A stretch of DNA of 64,000 nt from contig NZ_JABUXU010000012.1 of assembly GCF_014897675.1 (NCBI RefSeq), positions 1-64,000 of the forward strand. Reading direction: 5' to 3'. Shown one piece after another: positions 26,308-35,336 of this stretch (position 1 is the first letter of the stretch; every line of letters starts with the position of its first letter). This DNA comes from Advenella sp. FME57. Lineage in GTDB: Bacteria > Pseudomonadota > Gammaproteobacteria > Burkholderiales > Burkholderiaceae_B. The notes beneath the pieces are model-generated. The model worked only from the letters and a program-made list of their open reading frames with translations. It was not told the origin of the DNA and searched no databases. The translations under genes were made by a program, and so were the position numbers.

Positions 26308-27186
26308 ATGAAAAAAGTACTTGGAATCTATAGCGCACCCCGCCCTCATTGGGTAGGAGACGGTTTTCCCGTCAGGTCCATGTTTTCGTATCAAAGCCAT
26401 GGCAAACAACTGAGCCCCTTTTTGCTGCTGGATTATGCTGGTCCGGCCGATTTTGGGCCAGTTCAGAAAAAACGCGGGGTGGGTCAGCATCCTCACCGGG
26501 GTTTCGAGACGGTTACGATCGTCTATAAGGGCGAAGTTAGCCATCGCGATTCAACCGGGCAGGGCGGCACAATCGGTCCCGGCGATGTGCAATGGATGAC
26601 GGCGGGCGCCGGCATATTGCATGAGGAATTTCATTCAGAGGCCTTCACCACCCAGGGTGGTGCGCTGGAGATGGTGCAGCTGTGGGTCAATTTGCCGGCC
26701 AAAGACAAAATGGCCGCGCCGGGTTATCAGGCGGTGCTCGATAGCGATATACCCATGGTGGCGCTGCCGAATGACGCTGGCTCGGTACGCGTGATTGCAG
26801 GTGAATATGGGCAAGAGAAAGGACCTGCACACACGTTTACGCCAATGCATGTCTGGGATATGCGCATCAAGCAAGGCGGCATTACCGAGTTTGAGGTCCC
26901 TGAAGGCTGGAGCACTGCGTTGGTTGTATTGCGTGGAACCGTGCTGGTCAACGGCGATACGGTGGCGCGCGAAGCGCAACTGGTAGTGCTGGACCAAGCC
27001 GACCGCCACATGGCTATCGAGGCAAACAACGATGCCGTTGTCTTGTTGCTCAGTGGCGAGCCGATTGATGAGCCGATTGTTGGTTACGGTCCGTTTGTCA
27101 TGAATAGCCAGGACCAGATTGCCCAGGCCATCAGCGACTTCAATAGCGGTCGTTTTGGCCAGATGGCTGAAGTATCAGCACCATAG
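26308..27186 (+). CDS. Pirin family protein (bicupin)
   Basis: Two-cupin protein of 292 aa. The metal site in the first cupin is complete: His61 and His63 in QHPHRGFETVT, His105 and Glu107 in GILHEEFHS. Bacterial pirins such as YhhW act as quercetinases or redox sensors; the physiological substrate here is unknown. AAGGAG at 26294-26299 supports ATG 26308. It is followed by a tandem hairpin terminator before the YcaC-like gene and is presumably controlled by the divergent LysR protein. Confidence 0.92.
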   Translation: MKKVLGIYSAPRPHWVGDGFPVRSMFSYQSHGKQLSPFLLLDYAGPADFGPVQKKRGVGQHPHRGFETVTIVYKGEVSHRDSTGQGGTIGPGDVQWMTAGAGILHEEFHSEAFTTQGGALEMVQLWVNLPAKDKMAAPGYQAVLDSDIPMVALPNDAGSVRVIAGEYGQEKGPAHTFTPMHVWDMRIKQGGITEFEVPEGWSTALVVLRGTVLVNGDTVAREAQLVVLDQADRHMAIEANNDAVVLLLSGEPIDEPIVGYGPFVMNSQDQIAQAISDFNSGRFGQMAEVSAP

Positions 27187-27207
27187 CGGTTGTGCTGCAT
27201 TTTTAAA

Positions 27208-27257
27208 GCGATGGGCGCCCAGCCCATCGCGCAACATGTGTGTTGCAGTATTTTTTT
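27208..27257 (+). terminator. Tandem-hairpin terminator after the pirin gene
   Basis: Two stems in a row: GCGATGGGC (27208-27216) pairs with GCCCATCGC (27222-27230), and GCAACA (27231-27236) with TGTTGC (27241-27246). They are followed by a seven-T run at 27251-27257. It lies 21 nt after the pirin stop and 21 nt before the next start codon, so it should limit read-through into the YcaC-like gene. Confidence 0.75.
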
Positions 27258-27278
27258 AATTATTCAGGAGAATGAACA

Positions 27279-27923
27279 ATGAGCGCTTCATCCACTCAAT
27301 CAACAACATACAAGCGTCTGGACAAGGATCAGGCTGCAGTGCTGCTGGTCGATCACCAAACTGGCCTGCTTTCCCTGGTGCGGGACATTGATCCGGACAA
27401 ATTCAAAAACAACGTGTTGGCCTTGGCCGATCTGGCCAACTATTTTAAGCTGCCGACGATTCTTACGACCAGTTTCGAGGAAGGCCCCAATGGTCCCCTG
27501 GTGCCCGAGTTGAAAGAGGCCTTTCCCGATGCGCCTTATATCGCACGTCCGGGCCAGATCAATGCCTGGGACAATGAAGATTTCGTCAAGGCGATTGAAG
27601 CGACTGGCAAAAAGCAGCTGATTATTGCCGGTGTGGTAACCGAGGTGTGCGTCGCGTTTCCTGCCTTGTCAGCCATTGAGGCCGGGTATGAGGTGTTTGT
27701 GGTAACAGACGCTTCAGGCACATTCAATGAGATCACACGCCATTCCGCATGGAATCGCATGTCGGCAGCGGGCGCTCAGCTCATGACCTGGTTCGGGCTG
27801 GCAGCCGAGCTGCACCGCGACTGGCGCAATGATATAGAAGGCCTGGGAACCCTGTTCTCCAACCACATTCCAGACTATCGAAACCTGATGACCAGCCATG
27901 CCAAGCTGACCTCCGGAAAGTAA
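27279..27923 (+). CDS. YcaC-like isochorismatase-family cysteine hydrolase
   Basis: Cysteine hydrolase of the isochorismatase superfamily, YcaC branch (214 aa). Asp25 (LLVDHQTGL) and the nucleophile Cys124 (GVVTEVCVAFPALSA) are in the expected places, and ARPGQINAWDNEDF resembles YcaC. YcaC proteins form octamers and their substrate is unknown. AGGAG lies just before ATG 27279. It follows the pirin gene but is separated from it by a terminator. Confidence 0.88.
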   Translation: MSASSTQSTTYKRLDKDQAAVLLVDHQTGLLSLVRDIDPDKFKNNVLALADLANYFKLPTILTTSFEEGPNGPLVPELKEAFPDAPYIARPGQINAWDNEDFVKAIEATGKKQLIIAGVVTEVCVAFPALSAIEAGYEVFVVTDASGTFNEITRHSAWNRMSAAGAQLMTWFGLAAELHRDWRNDIEGLGTLFSNHIPDYRNLMTSHAKLTSGK

Positions 27924-28087
27924 GCCCTGGCACTGCCGATGCTGACCCGAGCTGGTTGTATTGGCCAGCACCGGCCATCCCCAGTAGAGCGGTGCATCAG
28001 AGTTGTCGATCAATGCAATGGATGCACAGTCTGGTGTTCAGCCCGAATTCGTGTTGGTAAAGTGCATGGAGCGCCCGCGGGTGCTCT

Positions 28088-28474
28088 TCATTGGTTTCTG
28101 TCGGCCGTTTTCTGTCTGCCATAGCGCCGCCACACCAGGATATAAATAATGACATTCAGGATAACCAGGCCGGCCGCCAACAGTACCTGTACTTCCCGGG
28201 TAAGCCCTGGCGGGTAAATGACCAATAACAGATAATGCTCCAGAAAACCGCCGGTATAGGCTTGTTGTCCTGCCATGTCCCGTAATGTATTTTCCAGTGG
28301 TGTCAACGGGCAGATGGCGCCCAGCCCGACAATGGCGGCGCCCCAGACCAGCGCCGGTACATGCAGCCAGATAATGTGAAAGCGCAGCAAAACAAGCAGC
28401 CCGCCGAATATGGCAAACAGAATAAAGGCAAAATGCGCAACTAGAACCAGGTCGGCAAGCACGCGATAAATCAT
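28088..28474 (-). CDS. DUF2784 family membrane protein
   Basis: Small integral membrane protein (128 aa, about three to four spans) with the DUF2784 signature: MIYRVLADLVLVAHFAFILFAIFGG, WLHVPALVWGA, CPLTPLENTLR, GGFLEHYLLLVIYPPGLTR. Function of the family is unknown. ATG 28474 follows AGGA by 6 nt; the open frame upstream to 28546 has no similarity to the family. Confidence 0.88.
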   Translation of the reverse strand: MIYRVLADLVLVAHFAFILFAIFGGLLVLLRFHIIWLHVPALVWGAAIVGLGAICPLTPLENTLRDMAGQQAYTGGFLEHYLLLVIYPPGLTREVQVLLAAGLVILNVIIYILVWRRYGRQKTADRNQ

Positions 28475-28690
28475 GGTTTTCCTATTGGCACTCTTGGCAG
28501 GAAGTAACATAAGCGCTGCCTGGACCATGCAAGCTACGCCAGTCATCTATACACCGCCCGCATCTGTTCACGGTGGCGTGCTTGCAATGCTGTGAGCGTG
28601 TATGACGGACAGGCGGGGCGTAAGTGGTATGAACGGCCAGCCTTGCGTATATTCTAGGGCAGCAGGCGATTTATCACAAATGTATAAATA

Positions 28691-29596
28691 CTAGGATTTG
28701 GGCTGGCCTGCGAAATCCAGCGCCTTACCCAGCCAGTCTGCCAGCAGGGCAGAGCGCTGATCCGCACGGGCTCGCGGCACCCAAAGACTTAAGCGTGCGC
28801 TTGTTTGCACAAAGCCCCAGGGCGCCTCCAGCCGCCGGGCGGCCAGGTCATCGGCGACGACCTGTTTGGGGGCGATAGCCACGCCCAGGCCTGCCGTAGC
28901 CGCTTCCAGAAGGTAATAAAGATGCTCGAATGCGGTACCCAACTGCAGATTGTCGGCAGGTAATTGGTTTGCCTGCGCCCATTGGGCCCAAGCCTGCGGC
29001 CGGGACGCCGGATACATAAGCGGCTCGTTCAATAGCGCGCTTACCGGGGCATCGACCAGGGAACCATAGTTGACATATCTCGGACTGATCACGGCGCCGA
29101 TATATTCCGCGCCCAGGTCATGCACGAGCATGTCATCAGGCCAGGGAGGGGCTGCAAAGCAAAGGGTTGCGTCGACATTGGGATTGCGTGGGTCCAGTTC
29201 TCCTTCTCCCGCAGTCAATTGCAATCGCAATTGGGGCAGGTCCTGATTGAGTTTGTCCAGCCTGGGGATGAACCAGCGCGCCAACAGGCTGCCCGGACAG
29301 GCAAGCACAAACGGCAGGTTACCGCTACGATGGCGGATCTCGGCGCAGGCGCTGCGTACCCGGCCAAAGGCCGCGGCACTGGCGTCACGCAGCAATACGC
29401 CGGAATCTGTGAGTTTTATACCACGTCCTTCTTTCTCGATGAGCGCGATGCCAAGGGAAGACTCAAGCACCCGGATCTGCCGGCTGATCGCTCCGTGGGT
29501 AACGTGCAGCTCATTTCCCGCTTTGCTCACGCTGAGCAGGCGCGCTGCAGCTTCGAATGCAAGCAAGGCGTTAAGGGGTGGGATATCTCTGGTCAT
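28691..29596 (-). CDS. LysR family regulator, TrpI-like, divergent from trpBA
   Basis: LysR regulator of the GcvA/TrpI group (301 aa): N-terminal [40 protein letters not shown], then the effector domain. It is divergent from trpB with a 115-nt gap, the same arrangement as Pseudomonas trpI-trpBA, where TrpI with indoleglycerol phosphate activates trpBA. By context it is a TrpI functional equivalent, but the GcvA-type family is large and sequence alone does not prove this. Confidence 0.8.
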   Translation of the reverse strand: MTRDIPPLNALLAFEAAARLLSVSKAGNELHVTHGAISRQIRVLESSLGIALIEKEGRGIKLTDSGVLLRDASAAAFGRVRSACAEIRHRSGNLPFVLACPGSLLARWFIPRLDKLNQDLPQLRLQLTAGEGELDPRNPNVDATLCFAAPPWPDDMLVHDLGAEYIGAVISPRYVNYGSLVDAPVSALLNEPLMYPASRPQAWAQWAQANQLPADNLQLGTAFEHLYYLLEAATAGLGVAIAPKQVVADDLAARRLEAPWGFVQTSARLSLWVPRARADQRSALLADWLGKALDFAGQPKS

Positions 29597-29711
29597 AATG
29601 TGTGAGTTTATTTGACATATCAGGGCTATTTTATCGCTTTTTTTATAACGGCAGCTGGCTTATGCTGTATTCATGGAAACAGGCTTTCCGATCGAAACTG
29701 GCGGAAAGCAA

Positions 29712-30944
29712 ATGACAGGAGAATGGACACCCATGGTTTCATTGAATACAGATACCGGCGCGGCGGGGATGTTTGGCGACTTTGGCGGGCAATACGTGGC
29801 CGAAACACTGATGCCGCTGATTCACGAACTGGCTGCCGAATACGAAAAAGCCAAGACCGATGAGCGCTTTCAAAAGGAATTGGCCTATTTCCAGCGGGAT
29901 TATGTGGGACGACCCAGCCCGCTCTATTATGCAGAGCGGCTGACCGAACACCTGGGCGGGGCAAAAATTTATCTCAAGCGTGAGGAGCTCAATCATACCG
30001 GGGCTCACAAAATCAATAACTGTATCGGCCAGATTCTGCTGGCGCGACGCATGGGCAAGAAACGAATTATTGCCGAGACCGGGGCCGGAATGCATGGGGT
30101 CGCAACAGCGACTGTTGCCGCCCGCTTTGGTTTGCAATGCGTCATTTACATGGGTAGCACCGATATTGATCGCCAGCAGGCCAACGTATTTCGTATGAAA
30201 TTGCTGGGGGCGCAGGTGTTGCCTGTCACAGCAGGCACTGGCACGTTAAAGGACGCCATGAACGAGGCCTTGCGTGATTGGGTCACCAATGTCGACACTA
30301 CTTATTATCTGATTGGTACGGTGGCCGGCCCTCATCCCTATCCCACTATGGTCCGGGATTTCCAGGCAGTGATCGGCCGGGAAACCCGTGAGCAGATGTT
30401 GGCTCAGGAAGGCCGCTTGCCCGACTCGCTTGTCGCCTGCGTAGGGGGCGGTTCCAACGCGATAGGGCTGTTCCATGATTTTCTGGATGACAAGGATGTG
30501 AAGATTATCGGCGTAGAAGCGGCCGGCCATGGAATTGAAAGCGGCAAGCATGCGGCGAGTCTGAACGGGGGCGTACCTGGCGTATTACACGGCAATCGCA
30601 CGTTCTTGCTGCAGGATGACGATGGGCAAATTATTGATGCCCATTCAATATCTGCCGGCCTGGATTATCCTGGCATCGGTCCTGAACATGCCTGGCTGCA
30701 CAGCATTGGACGTGTGCAATATACGGCAATAACAGACGATGAAGCGCTTGACGCCCTGCATCAATGTTGCCGCCTGGAAGGTATTATTCCCGCGCTGGAA
30801 AGCGCTCATGCGCTGGCCGAAGCGTTCAAGCAGGCGCCATCGCTGCCCAGGGATCACCTGATGGTCGTGAACCTGTCCGGGCGCGGAGACAAGGATATGC
30901 AAACTGTGATGCAACATAGCAAAGAGAAGGAGCAACAAGCATGA
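29712..30944 (+). CDS. trpB: Tryptophan synthase beta chain
   Basis: PLP enzyme that condenses indole and serine to tryptophan (410 aa from the chosen start). The PLP lysine is in HTGAHKINN (Lys100) and the phosphate cup is [27 protein letters not shown] and [14 protein letters not shown] are typical. ATG 29712 and ATG 29733 are both possible (AGGAG at 29717-29721 favours the latter); ATG 29673 is less likely. Its last bases overlap trpA (ATGA). There is no trpF upstream, unlike the common trpF-trpB-trpA order of Burkholderiales. Confidence 0.96.
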   Translation: MTGEWTPMVSLNTDTGAAGMFGDFGGQYVAETLMPLIHELAAEYEKAKTDERFQKELAYFQRDYVGRPSPLYYAERLTEHLGGAKIYLKREELNHTGAHKINNCIGQILLARRMGKKRIIAETGAGMHGVATATVAARFGLQCVIYMGSTDIDRQQANVFRMKLLGAQVLPVTAGTGTLKDAMNEALRDWVTNVDTTYYLIGTVAGPHPYPTMVRDFQAVIGRETREQMLAQEGRLPDSLVACVGGGSNAIGLFHDFLDDKDVKIIGVEAAGHGIESGKHAASLNGGVPGVLHGNRTFLLQDDDGQIIDAHSISAGLDYPGIGPEHAWLHSIGRVQYTAITDDEALDALHQCCRLEGIIPALESAHALAEAFKQAPSLPRDHLMVVNLSGRGDKDMQTVMQHSKEKEQQA

Positions 30945-31750
30945 GTCGCCTGCAACAGCGTTTTGCACAACTTAAGAACGAGAATCGCGCGGCCCTGGTC
31001 ACGTTTCTGACTGCCGGTGATCCCGACTATGATACCGCCGCAGCCATTCTTAACGGATTGCCACAAGCGGGCGCCGATATTATCGAACTGGGCATGCCGT
31101 TTACCGATCCGATGGCCGACGGTCCTGCCATTCAGCTTTCCAGCCTTCGCGCACTGGCACAGGGTCAGAATGTTGCCGCCACCCTGAAAATGATCGGCGA
31201 GTTTCGGCAGCACGACAACGAAACGCCAATTGTGCTGATGGGGTATTTCAACCCTATTCATCGCTATGGCGTGGATCGGTTTATTGCCGACGCAGGCAAG
31301 GCTGGGGTAGATGGGCTGATTGTGGTAGATCTGCCAGCCGAACACGATCGTGATCTTTGTCTTCCGGCGCAGGCTGCCGGCATTGATTTTGTACGCTTGA
31401 CCACACCCACTAGCGATGACGCGCGTTTGCAGCAGATCCTGGGCAATGCCGGCGGCTTTGTCTATTACGTTTCTGTTGCGGGCACCACCGGCGCCGGTTC
31501 AGCGACCATAGAGCATGTTCAGCAAGCCGTCACACGGATTCGCAGACATACCGATCTACCGGTAAGCGTGGGTTTCGGGATTCGTACTCCGGAACAGGCG
31601 GCCAATATTGCCAGAGTGGCCGATGGCGTTGTTGTCGGCTCGGCGTTGGTGCAGAAGATTGCAGAGGCAAACAGTGGTGAGCAGGCCCGGGTCGATGTGC
31701 TGGAGCTGTGCAGTGAATTGGCACAGGCGGTGCGCAAGGCGCGTGGTTGA
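30941..31750 (+). CDS. trpA: Tryptophan synthase alpha chain
   Basis: Cleaves indole-3-glycerol phosphate to indole and glyceraldehyde 3-phosphate and passes indole to TrpB (269 aa). Catalytic Glu49 ([16 protein letters not shown]) and Asp60 are present, with [14 protein letters not shown] and the phosphate site [13 protein letters not shown]. Its ATG overlaps the trpB stop, so the two are translationally coupled; AAGGAG is just upstream inside trpB. Confidence 0.97.
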   Translation: MSRLQQRFAQLKNENRAALVTFLTAGDPDYDTAAAILNGLPQAGADIIELGMPFTDPMADGPAIQLSSLRALAQGQNVAATLKMIGEFRQHDNETPIVLMGYFNPIHRYGVDRFIADAGKAGVDGLIVVDLPAEHDRDLCLPAQAAGIDFVRLTTPTSDDARLQQILGNAGGFVYYVSVAGTTGAGSATIEHVQQAVTRIRRHTDLPVSVGFGIRTPEQAANIARVADGVVVGSALVQKIAEANSGEQARVDVLELCSELAQAVRKARG

Positions 31751-31777
31751 TTGGTGTTCATTACGTATGTGTTATTG

Positions 31778-31820
31778 AAAAAAGATGGCCAGGCTGCGAG
31801 AAGATTCGCGACCTGGCCAT
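31778..31820 (-). terminator. Terminator between trpA and acuI, oriented for acuI
   Basis: Perfect 9-bp arms ATGGCCAGG (31785-31793) and CCTGGCCAT (31812-31820), with an inner GCGA/TCGC pairing that extends the stem. On the minus strand it is followed by a T-run (31783-31778). It sits in the convergent gap, so it may also slow transcription coming from trpA, although no T-run follows on that side. Confidence 0.8.
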
Positions 31821-31852
31821 GTCCAACGACTGAACTCGATTGTGAACGTTGT

Positions 31853-32839
31853 CTAACGATTCACATCCACAACAATTCGCCCGCGCACTTTTCCTTCCAG
31901 AATCTGGCCGGCCAGGGGAATGACTTCATTTAAACCGACCGTCCGGGAGCCAATCAATGCCAGCTTGGCCGGATCCAGTTCCTTGCTCAGCCTATCCCAG
32001 GCCTGCTGGCGTTCCTTGACCGGGCAGTGTACGCTGTCGATCCCGACCAGCGTAATGCCGCGCAGAATGAATGGCGCGACGGACGCAGGAAAATCCAGAC
32101 CTTGCGCCAGACCACACGCGGCAATCGCACCGCGATACTTGATGCCTGCGCAAACATTGGCCAGCGTGTGGCTGCCGACACTGTCCACGGCGCCTGCCCA
32201 GCGTTCCTTGCCCAGCGGTTTGCCGGGCTCGCTCAGGGTATTGCGATCAATAATTTCGGCGGCACCCAATTTTCTCAAATAATCTTCCTCTTGCTGCCTG
32301 CCGGTGGATGCGATCACGCGGAATCCCAGAGAGGAAAGCAGCGCGACGGCTACGCTGCCGACGCCGCCTGCCGCACCGGTCACAAGGATGTCACCCGATT
32401 CGGGCGTCAGGCCGTTGCGTTGCAGCGCCATGACACACAGCATGGCAGTGTAGCCGGCAGTGCCGATGGACATCGCCTGCTCGGGTTTCATGCCCGAGGG
32501 CAGGCGGATCAGCCATTTGCCGTTGACGCTGGCCTGCTGAGCCAGGCCTCCCCAATGGGTTTCGCCTACGCCCCAGCCATTGAGGATCACGGCGTCCCCC
32601 GTCTTAAAATCCGGGTGCTGGCTTTGCCTGACGGTACCGCAAAAGTCAATGCCCGGTACCATGGGAAACTGCCGGACCACTGGTGATTTTCCTGTAATAG
32701 CCAGTCCGTCCTTGTAATTGATGGTTGAATATTGCACATCGACAAGAACGTCTCCTTGGGGCAACTGCGCCTCGTCCACGGACGTTGCTGCGGCACGGTA
32801 TCCGGCATCATCTTTTTCAATCAATATGGCGTTGAACAT
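31853..32839 (-). CDS. acuI: Acrylyl-CoA reductase (NADPH), AcuI/YhdH family
   Basis: Medium-chain dehydrogenase/reductase without zinc (328 aa). Sequence parts such as [58 protein letters not shown] and the nucleotide motif [16 protein letters not shown] are those of AcuI/YhdH. AcuI reduces acryloyl-CoA to propionyl-CoA, a toxic intermediate of 3-hydroxypropionate, DMSP and related breakdown. GGAGGAAAT precedes the ATG. It ends at a good terminator. The IclR gene upstream on the same strand may or may not share its transcript. Confidence 0.92.
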   Translation of the reverse strand: MFNAILIEKDDAGYRAAATSVDEAQLPQGDVLVDVQYSTINYKDGLAITGKSPVVRQFPMVPGIDFCGTVRQSQHPDFKTGDAVILNGWGVGETHWGGLAQQASVNGKWLIRLPSGMKPEQAMSIGTAGYTAMLCVMALQRNGLTPESGDILVTGAAGGVGSVAVALLSSLGFRVIASTGRQQEEDYLRKLGAAEIIDRNTLSEPGKPLGKERWAGAVDSVGSHTLANVCAGIKYRGAIAACGLAQGLDFPASVAPFILRGITLVGIDSVHCPVKERQQAWDRLSKELDPAKLALIGSRTVGLNEVIPLAGQILEGKVRGRIVVDVNR

Positions 32840-33037
32840 TCGGTATTTCCTCCAATTGGGTGAATGACTGGTTGCTCAGCAAGTGCGTCTGCTGAGCTGA
32901 TGGCTTCAAGCACACAGCCTGTTTAGCTTGTAGGCAGCGCGAGTCGCCATGGCTGGCGGCTGATCGTCGCTATGCAAAGTGTGGCTTATTTATGTCTCAT
33001 ACAGCACATTCCATTTCAGTTGAGATACTCACGCGGG

Positions 33038-33805
33038 CTACGTATCGGGCTTGGCCGTTTTTGCGGTGTAGCCCAGCTGTTGCGAAATTGCGCCGGCGCA
33101 CTGGATGACTTCGGGAACCAGTTGGCGTATGCGAGCGGGTGTCAGGCGATCCAGGGGTGCCGAAATGCCAACAGCTCCCATAATTTGTCCCAGTCCGTTA
33201 AAAATGGGGACCGCGATTCCCCCAACGCCGTCGCGCCACTCGCCGCGATTGACGGCATAGCCCTGTTTGACTGTCCGGGCCAGCGCGCGCCGCAGTGTAT
33301 CCAGGTCTGCCATGGTTGCGGCTGTATGCTTTTGCAATTGCCCGGCGTGGCTGTCCAGAAAACTGTCTGTCTGATAAGCCAGAATGGCCTTGCCTGTGGC
33401 GACAGCATAGGCGGGAGCCCGTCCGCCAATCATGGAGTAAGCGCGAATTGGCTGCGGGCTGTCTATCTTGTCTACATACACGACATCGAACCCGTCCAGT
33501 ACAGACAGGTGGATGGTTTCTCCGGTGCTTTCTGCCAGCACGTGCATGGCGCCAGAGGCGATGCGCCGCAGATCCAGCTGCGCCAGCTGGTTCGCTGCCA
33601 GTTCAAACAGCCGGATACCCCCTATGTAGTTGTCCTGGTCATCGCGTGCCACAAAACCTGCATGAATAAGTGTCTGCAAAGTGCGGTGCGTATTGCTGCG
33701 TGTCAGACCGACTTTATCGGCCAGTTCCTCGATGGTCCGGATTCTCTCGGTAGAGCCAGTAACGACTTCCAGCACCTTCAGGCCTTTGATGAGTGTTTTA
33801 TCCAT
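33038..33805 (-). CDS. IclR family transcriptional regulator
   Basis: 255 aa. N-terminal winged helix (IKGLKVLEVVTGSTERIRTIEELADKVGLTRSNTHRTLQTLIHAGF) followed by the IclR effector domain (GETIHLSVLDGFDVVYVDKIDS, GKAILAY, VKQGYAVNRGEWRDGVGGIAVPIF). ATG 33805 fits the family start; the frame open to 33931 adds unrelated residues. It is the downstream-most gene of the one-strand block 39.6-33.0 kb and is the obvious local regulator of that block. Confidence 0.9.
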   Translation of the reverse strand: MDKTLIKGLKVLEVVTGSTERIRTIEELADKVGLTRSNTHRTLQTLIHAGFVARDDQDNYIGGIRLFELAANQLAQLDLRRIASGAMHVLAESTGETIHLSVLDGFDVVYVDKIDSPQPIRAYSMIGGRAPAYAVATGKAILAYQTDSFLDSHAGQLQKHTAATMADLDTLRRALARTVKQGYAVNRGEWRDGVGGIAVPIFNGLGQIMGAVGISAPLDRLTPARIRQLVPEVIQCAGAISQQLGYTAKTAKPDT

Positions 33806-33896
33806 GACGTTATATATCCTTCCCTGTACGCTAAGTGATAAGGCGACAGAATACATCAGAGGAGGGGGAAAGAACGCGTTCGTCATACCGGCGACA

Positions 33897-34508
33897 TCAG
33901 GTTTTTCGGCTCGCAGAACGATCCCAGACATTGGGAATCAGGTCAGAAGAGTAGCCGGAGATAAACGTTTTTGGCTGACCGCTTGCAAGGTCGAAAACAT
34001 GCCGGCTGACCGCGCCGATGTTGCCGCCATAAAGATGAATACTGATAGAAGGCTTATCGTCGTATGCATTGAATACCTGATGTATATCGCCTTCTGCCGG
34101 CAGCAGCGCGTCGACCATGCCGGGTTCGAGCCGGTCTGGTTCTCCGTCTGCAGTGAGCGAGCCATCCGGATTGGTGCGATAGCGCTGACTCAGTTCTGCA
34201 CCGCGCAACATGCCAATATACCCCCACACCATATGGTCGTGAACCGGTGTCTGTTGTCCGGGACCCCATACAAAACTGACCAGTGAGAAGCGCTCCAGGG
34301 GATCACAGTGCAGGAGAAACTGTTGGTAAAAAGTGGGGTGCGGCACGGTGCAGAATTCGGGCAGCCAGTCGTCCTGGGCAACGAGATCTGCTAGCAAGGA
34401 CTTCATGCCAGCCGGTGGTTGCTGATTGTCATCATGGCCGTCCATGAGTCTGGTGGCTGCTTGAATAAAATCGCTCAGGCGGTTCAGGTTCGGCGTATTC
34501 ATTGTCAT
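33897..34508 (-). CDS. Thiol dioxygenase, 3-mercaptopropionate dioxygenase-like
   Basis: Cysteine dioxygenase-superfamily cupin (203 aa). The three-histidine iron site is His90 and His92 (TPVHDHMVWG) and His143 (GDIHQVFN); the outer-sphere Ser156-His158-Tyr160 triad (SISIHLYGGNIGAV) is intact. Gln63 (FYQQFLLH) occupies the position of Arg in true cysteine dioxygenases, so this is the Gln-type branch that oxidises 3-mercaptopropionate or other thiol-carboxylates to sulfinates. Neighbours are an enoyl-CoA hydratase and an acyl-CoA ligase. In Advenella a homologous enzyme (Mdo) works in 3,3'-dithiodipropionate use; the substrate here is inference. Confidence 0.82.
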   Translation of the reverse strand: MTMNTPNLNRLSDFIQAATRLMDGHDDNQQPPAGMKSLLADLVAQDDWLPEFCTVPHPTFYQQFLLHCDPLERFSLVSFVWGPGQQTPVHDHMVWGYIGMLRGAELSQRYRTNPDGSLTADGEPDRLEPGMVDALLPAEGDIHQVFNAYDDKPSISIHLYGGNIGAVSRHVFDLASGQPKTFISGYSSDLIPNVWDRSASRKT

Positions 34509-34589
34509 TTGTCTCTTGGTTTGTTTCAATAATTTCCATTGCTTTGCAGGCGGCGTGAACGCTCCCTGTTTATAGAATCATGCACGGTT

Positions 34590-35336
34590 TTACTGTCCTT
34601 TGAAAGCCGGCGGGCGTTTTTCGATAAAGCTTGCCAAACCTTCGGCAAAGTCGGCACTCTCGAACACCCGCTGGTTCTCCCGCCAGGCATGGCCGGCGAT
34701 TTCTACCGGACTCATGGGCGTGGTCTGGGCGGCCAGGCGCTTGAGCATAGTCATCACCAATGGGGCATTGGCGGCCAGGCGTCGCGCCAGTTTCATGGCT
34801 TCGACCATATGCTGACCTGCCGGGACCACACGGTTAACCATACCAACATCATAAGCGCGCTGGGCGGTAATTGGTTCGCCAAGCAACATTAATTCCATTG
34901 CCACCTTATGCGGAATCCTGGCTGCTGCCGATGCAATCATCCCGCCGGCAAAGCCCAGCTTGGCTTCCGGATACATGAATTTGGCGTCTTCGGTAGCCAC
35001 GCACAGATCGCACATCAGCGTCAGGACAATGGAGCCGCCAATGCACCAGCCGCTGATCGCCGCGATGAGCGGCTTTTCCAGCAGAACGCCGACATTGGGC
35101 GTGAAGCTGCGGTAATCGGGCGGTGCCGTAGAGGCCATGTCCTTGCCGGCAGAGAACGCCTTGGTGCCAGCACCGGTAAGAATGCCGACGCGATCTTGCG
35201 CGCTGTCATTCAGGCGTTTCCACGCCAGGGCCAGGCCGGCTTCCACCTCAGGGCCGATGGCATTCATGCGGTCTTCGCGATTGATGGTGATAATGGCAAT
35301 ACCATCACGGGATTCATAGGTCACGGCATCGGTCAT
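34590..35336 (-). CDS. Enoyl-CoA hydratase/isomerase family protein
   Basis: Crotonase-fold protein (248 aa). The CoA oxyanion motifs are GAGTKAFSAGKDM and SGWCIGGSIVLTLMCDLCVATEDAKF. The second region reads PEAKLGFAGGMIASAAARIPHKVAMELMLLG; the usual first catalytic Glu position is occupied by Gly/Ala-rich sequence, so the reaction may not be a classic hydration. Its ATG overlaps the ligase stop (ATGA) and AAGGAG lies just upstream. It probably acts on the CoA thioester made by the ligase. Confidence 0.85.
   Translation of the reverse strand: MTDAVTYESRDGIAIITINREDRMNAIGPEVEAGLALAWKRLNDSAQDRVGILTGAGTKAFSAGKDMASTAPPDYRSFTPNVGVLLEKPLIAAISGWCIGGSIVLTLMCDLCVATEDAKFMYPEAKLGFAGGMIASAAARIPHKVAMELMLLGEPITAQRAYDVGMVNRVVPAGQHMVEAMKLARRLAANAPLVMTMLKRLAAQTTPMSPVEIAGHAWRENQRVFESADFAEGLASFIEKRPPAFKGQ

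Noticed and set aside
32972-33838. 288-codon open frame on the plus strand
   Set aside because: It is antisense to the IclR gene at 33038-33805, which has clear family motifs; the plus-strand peptide is Cys/Gln-rich with no domain.
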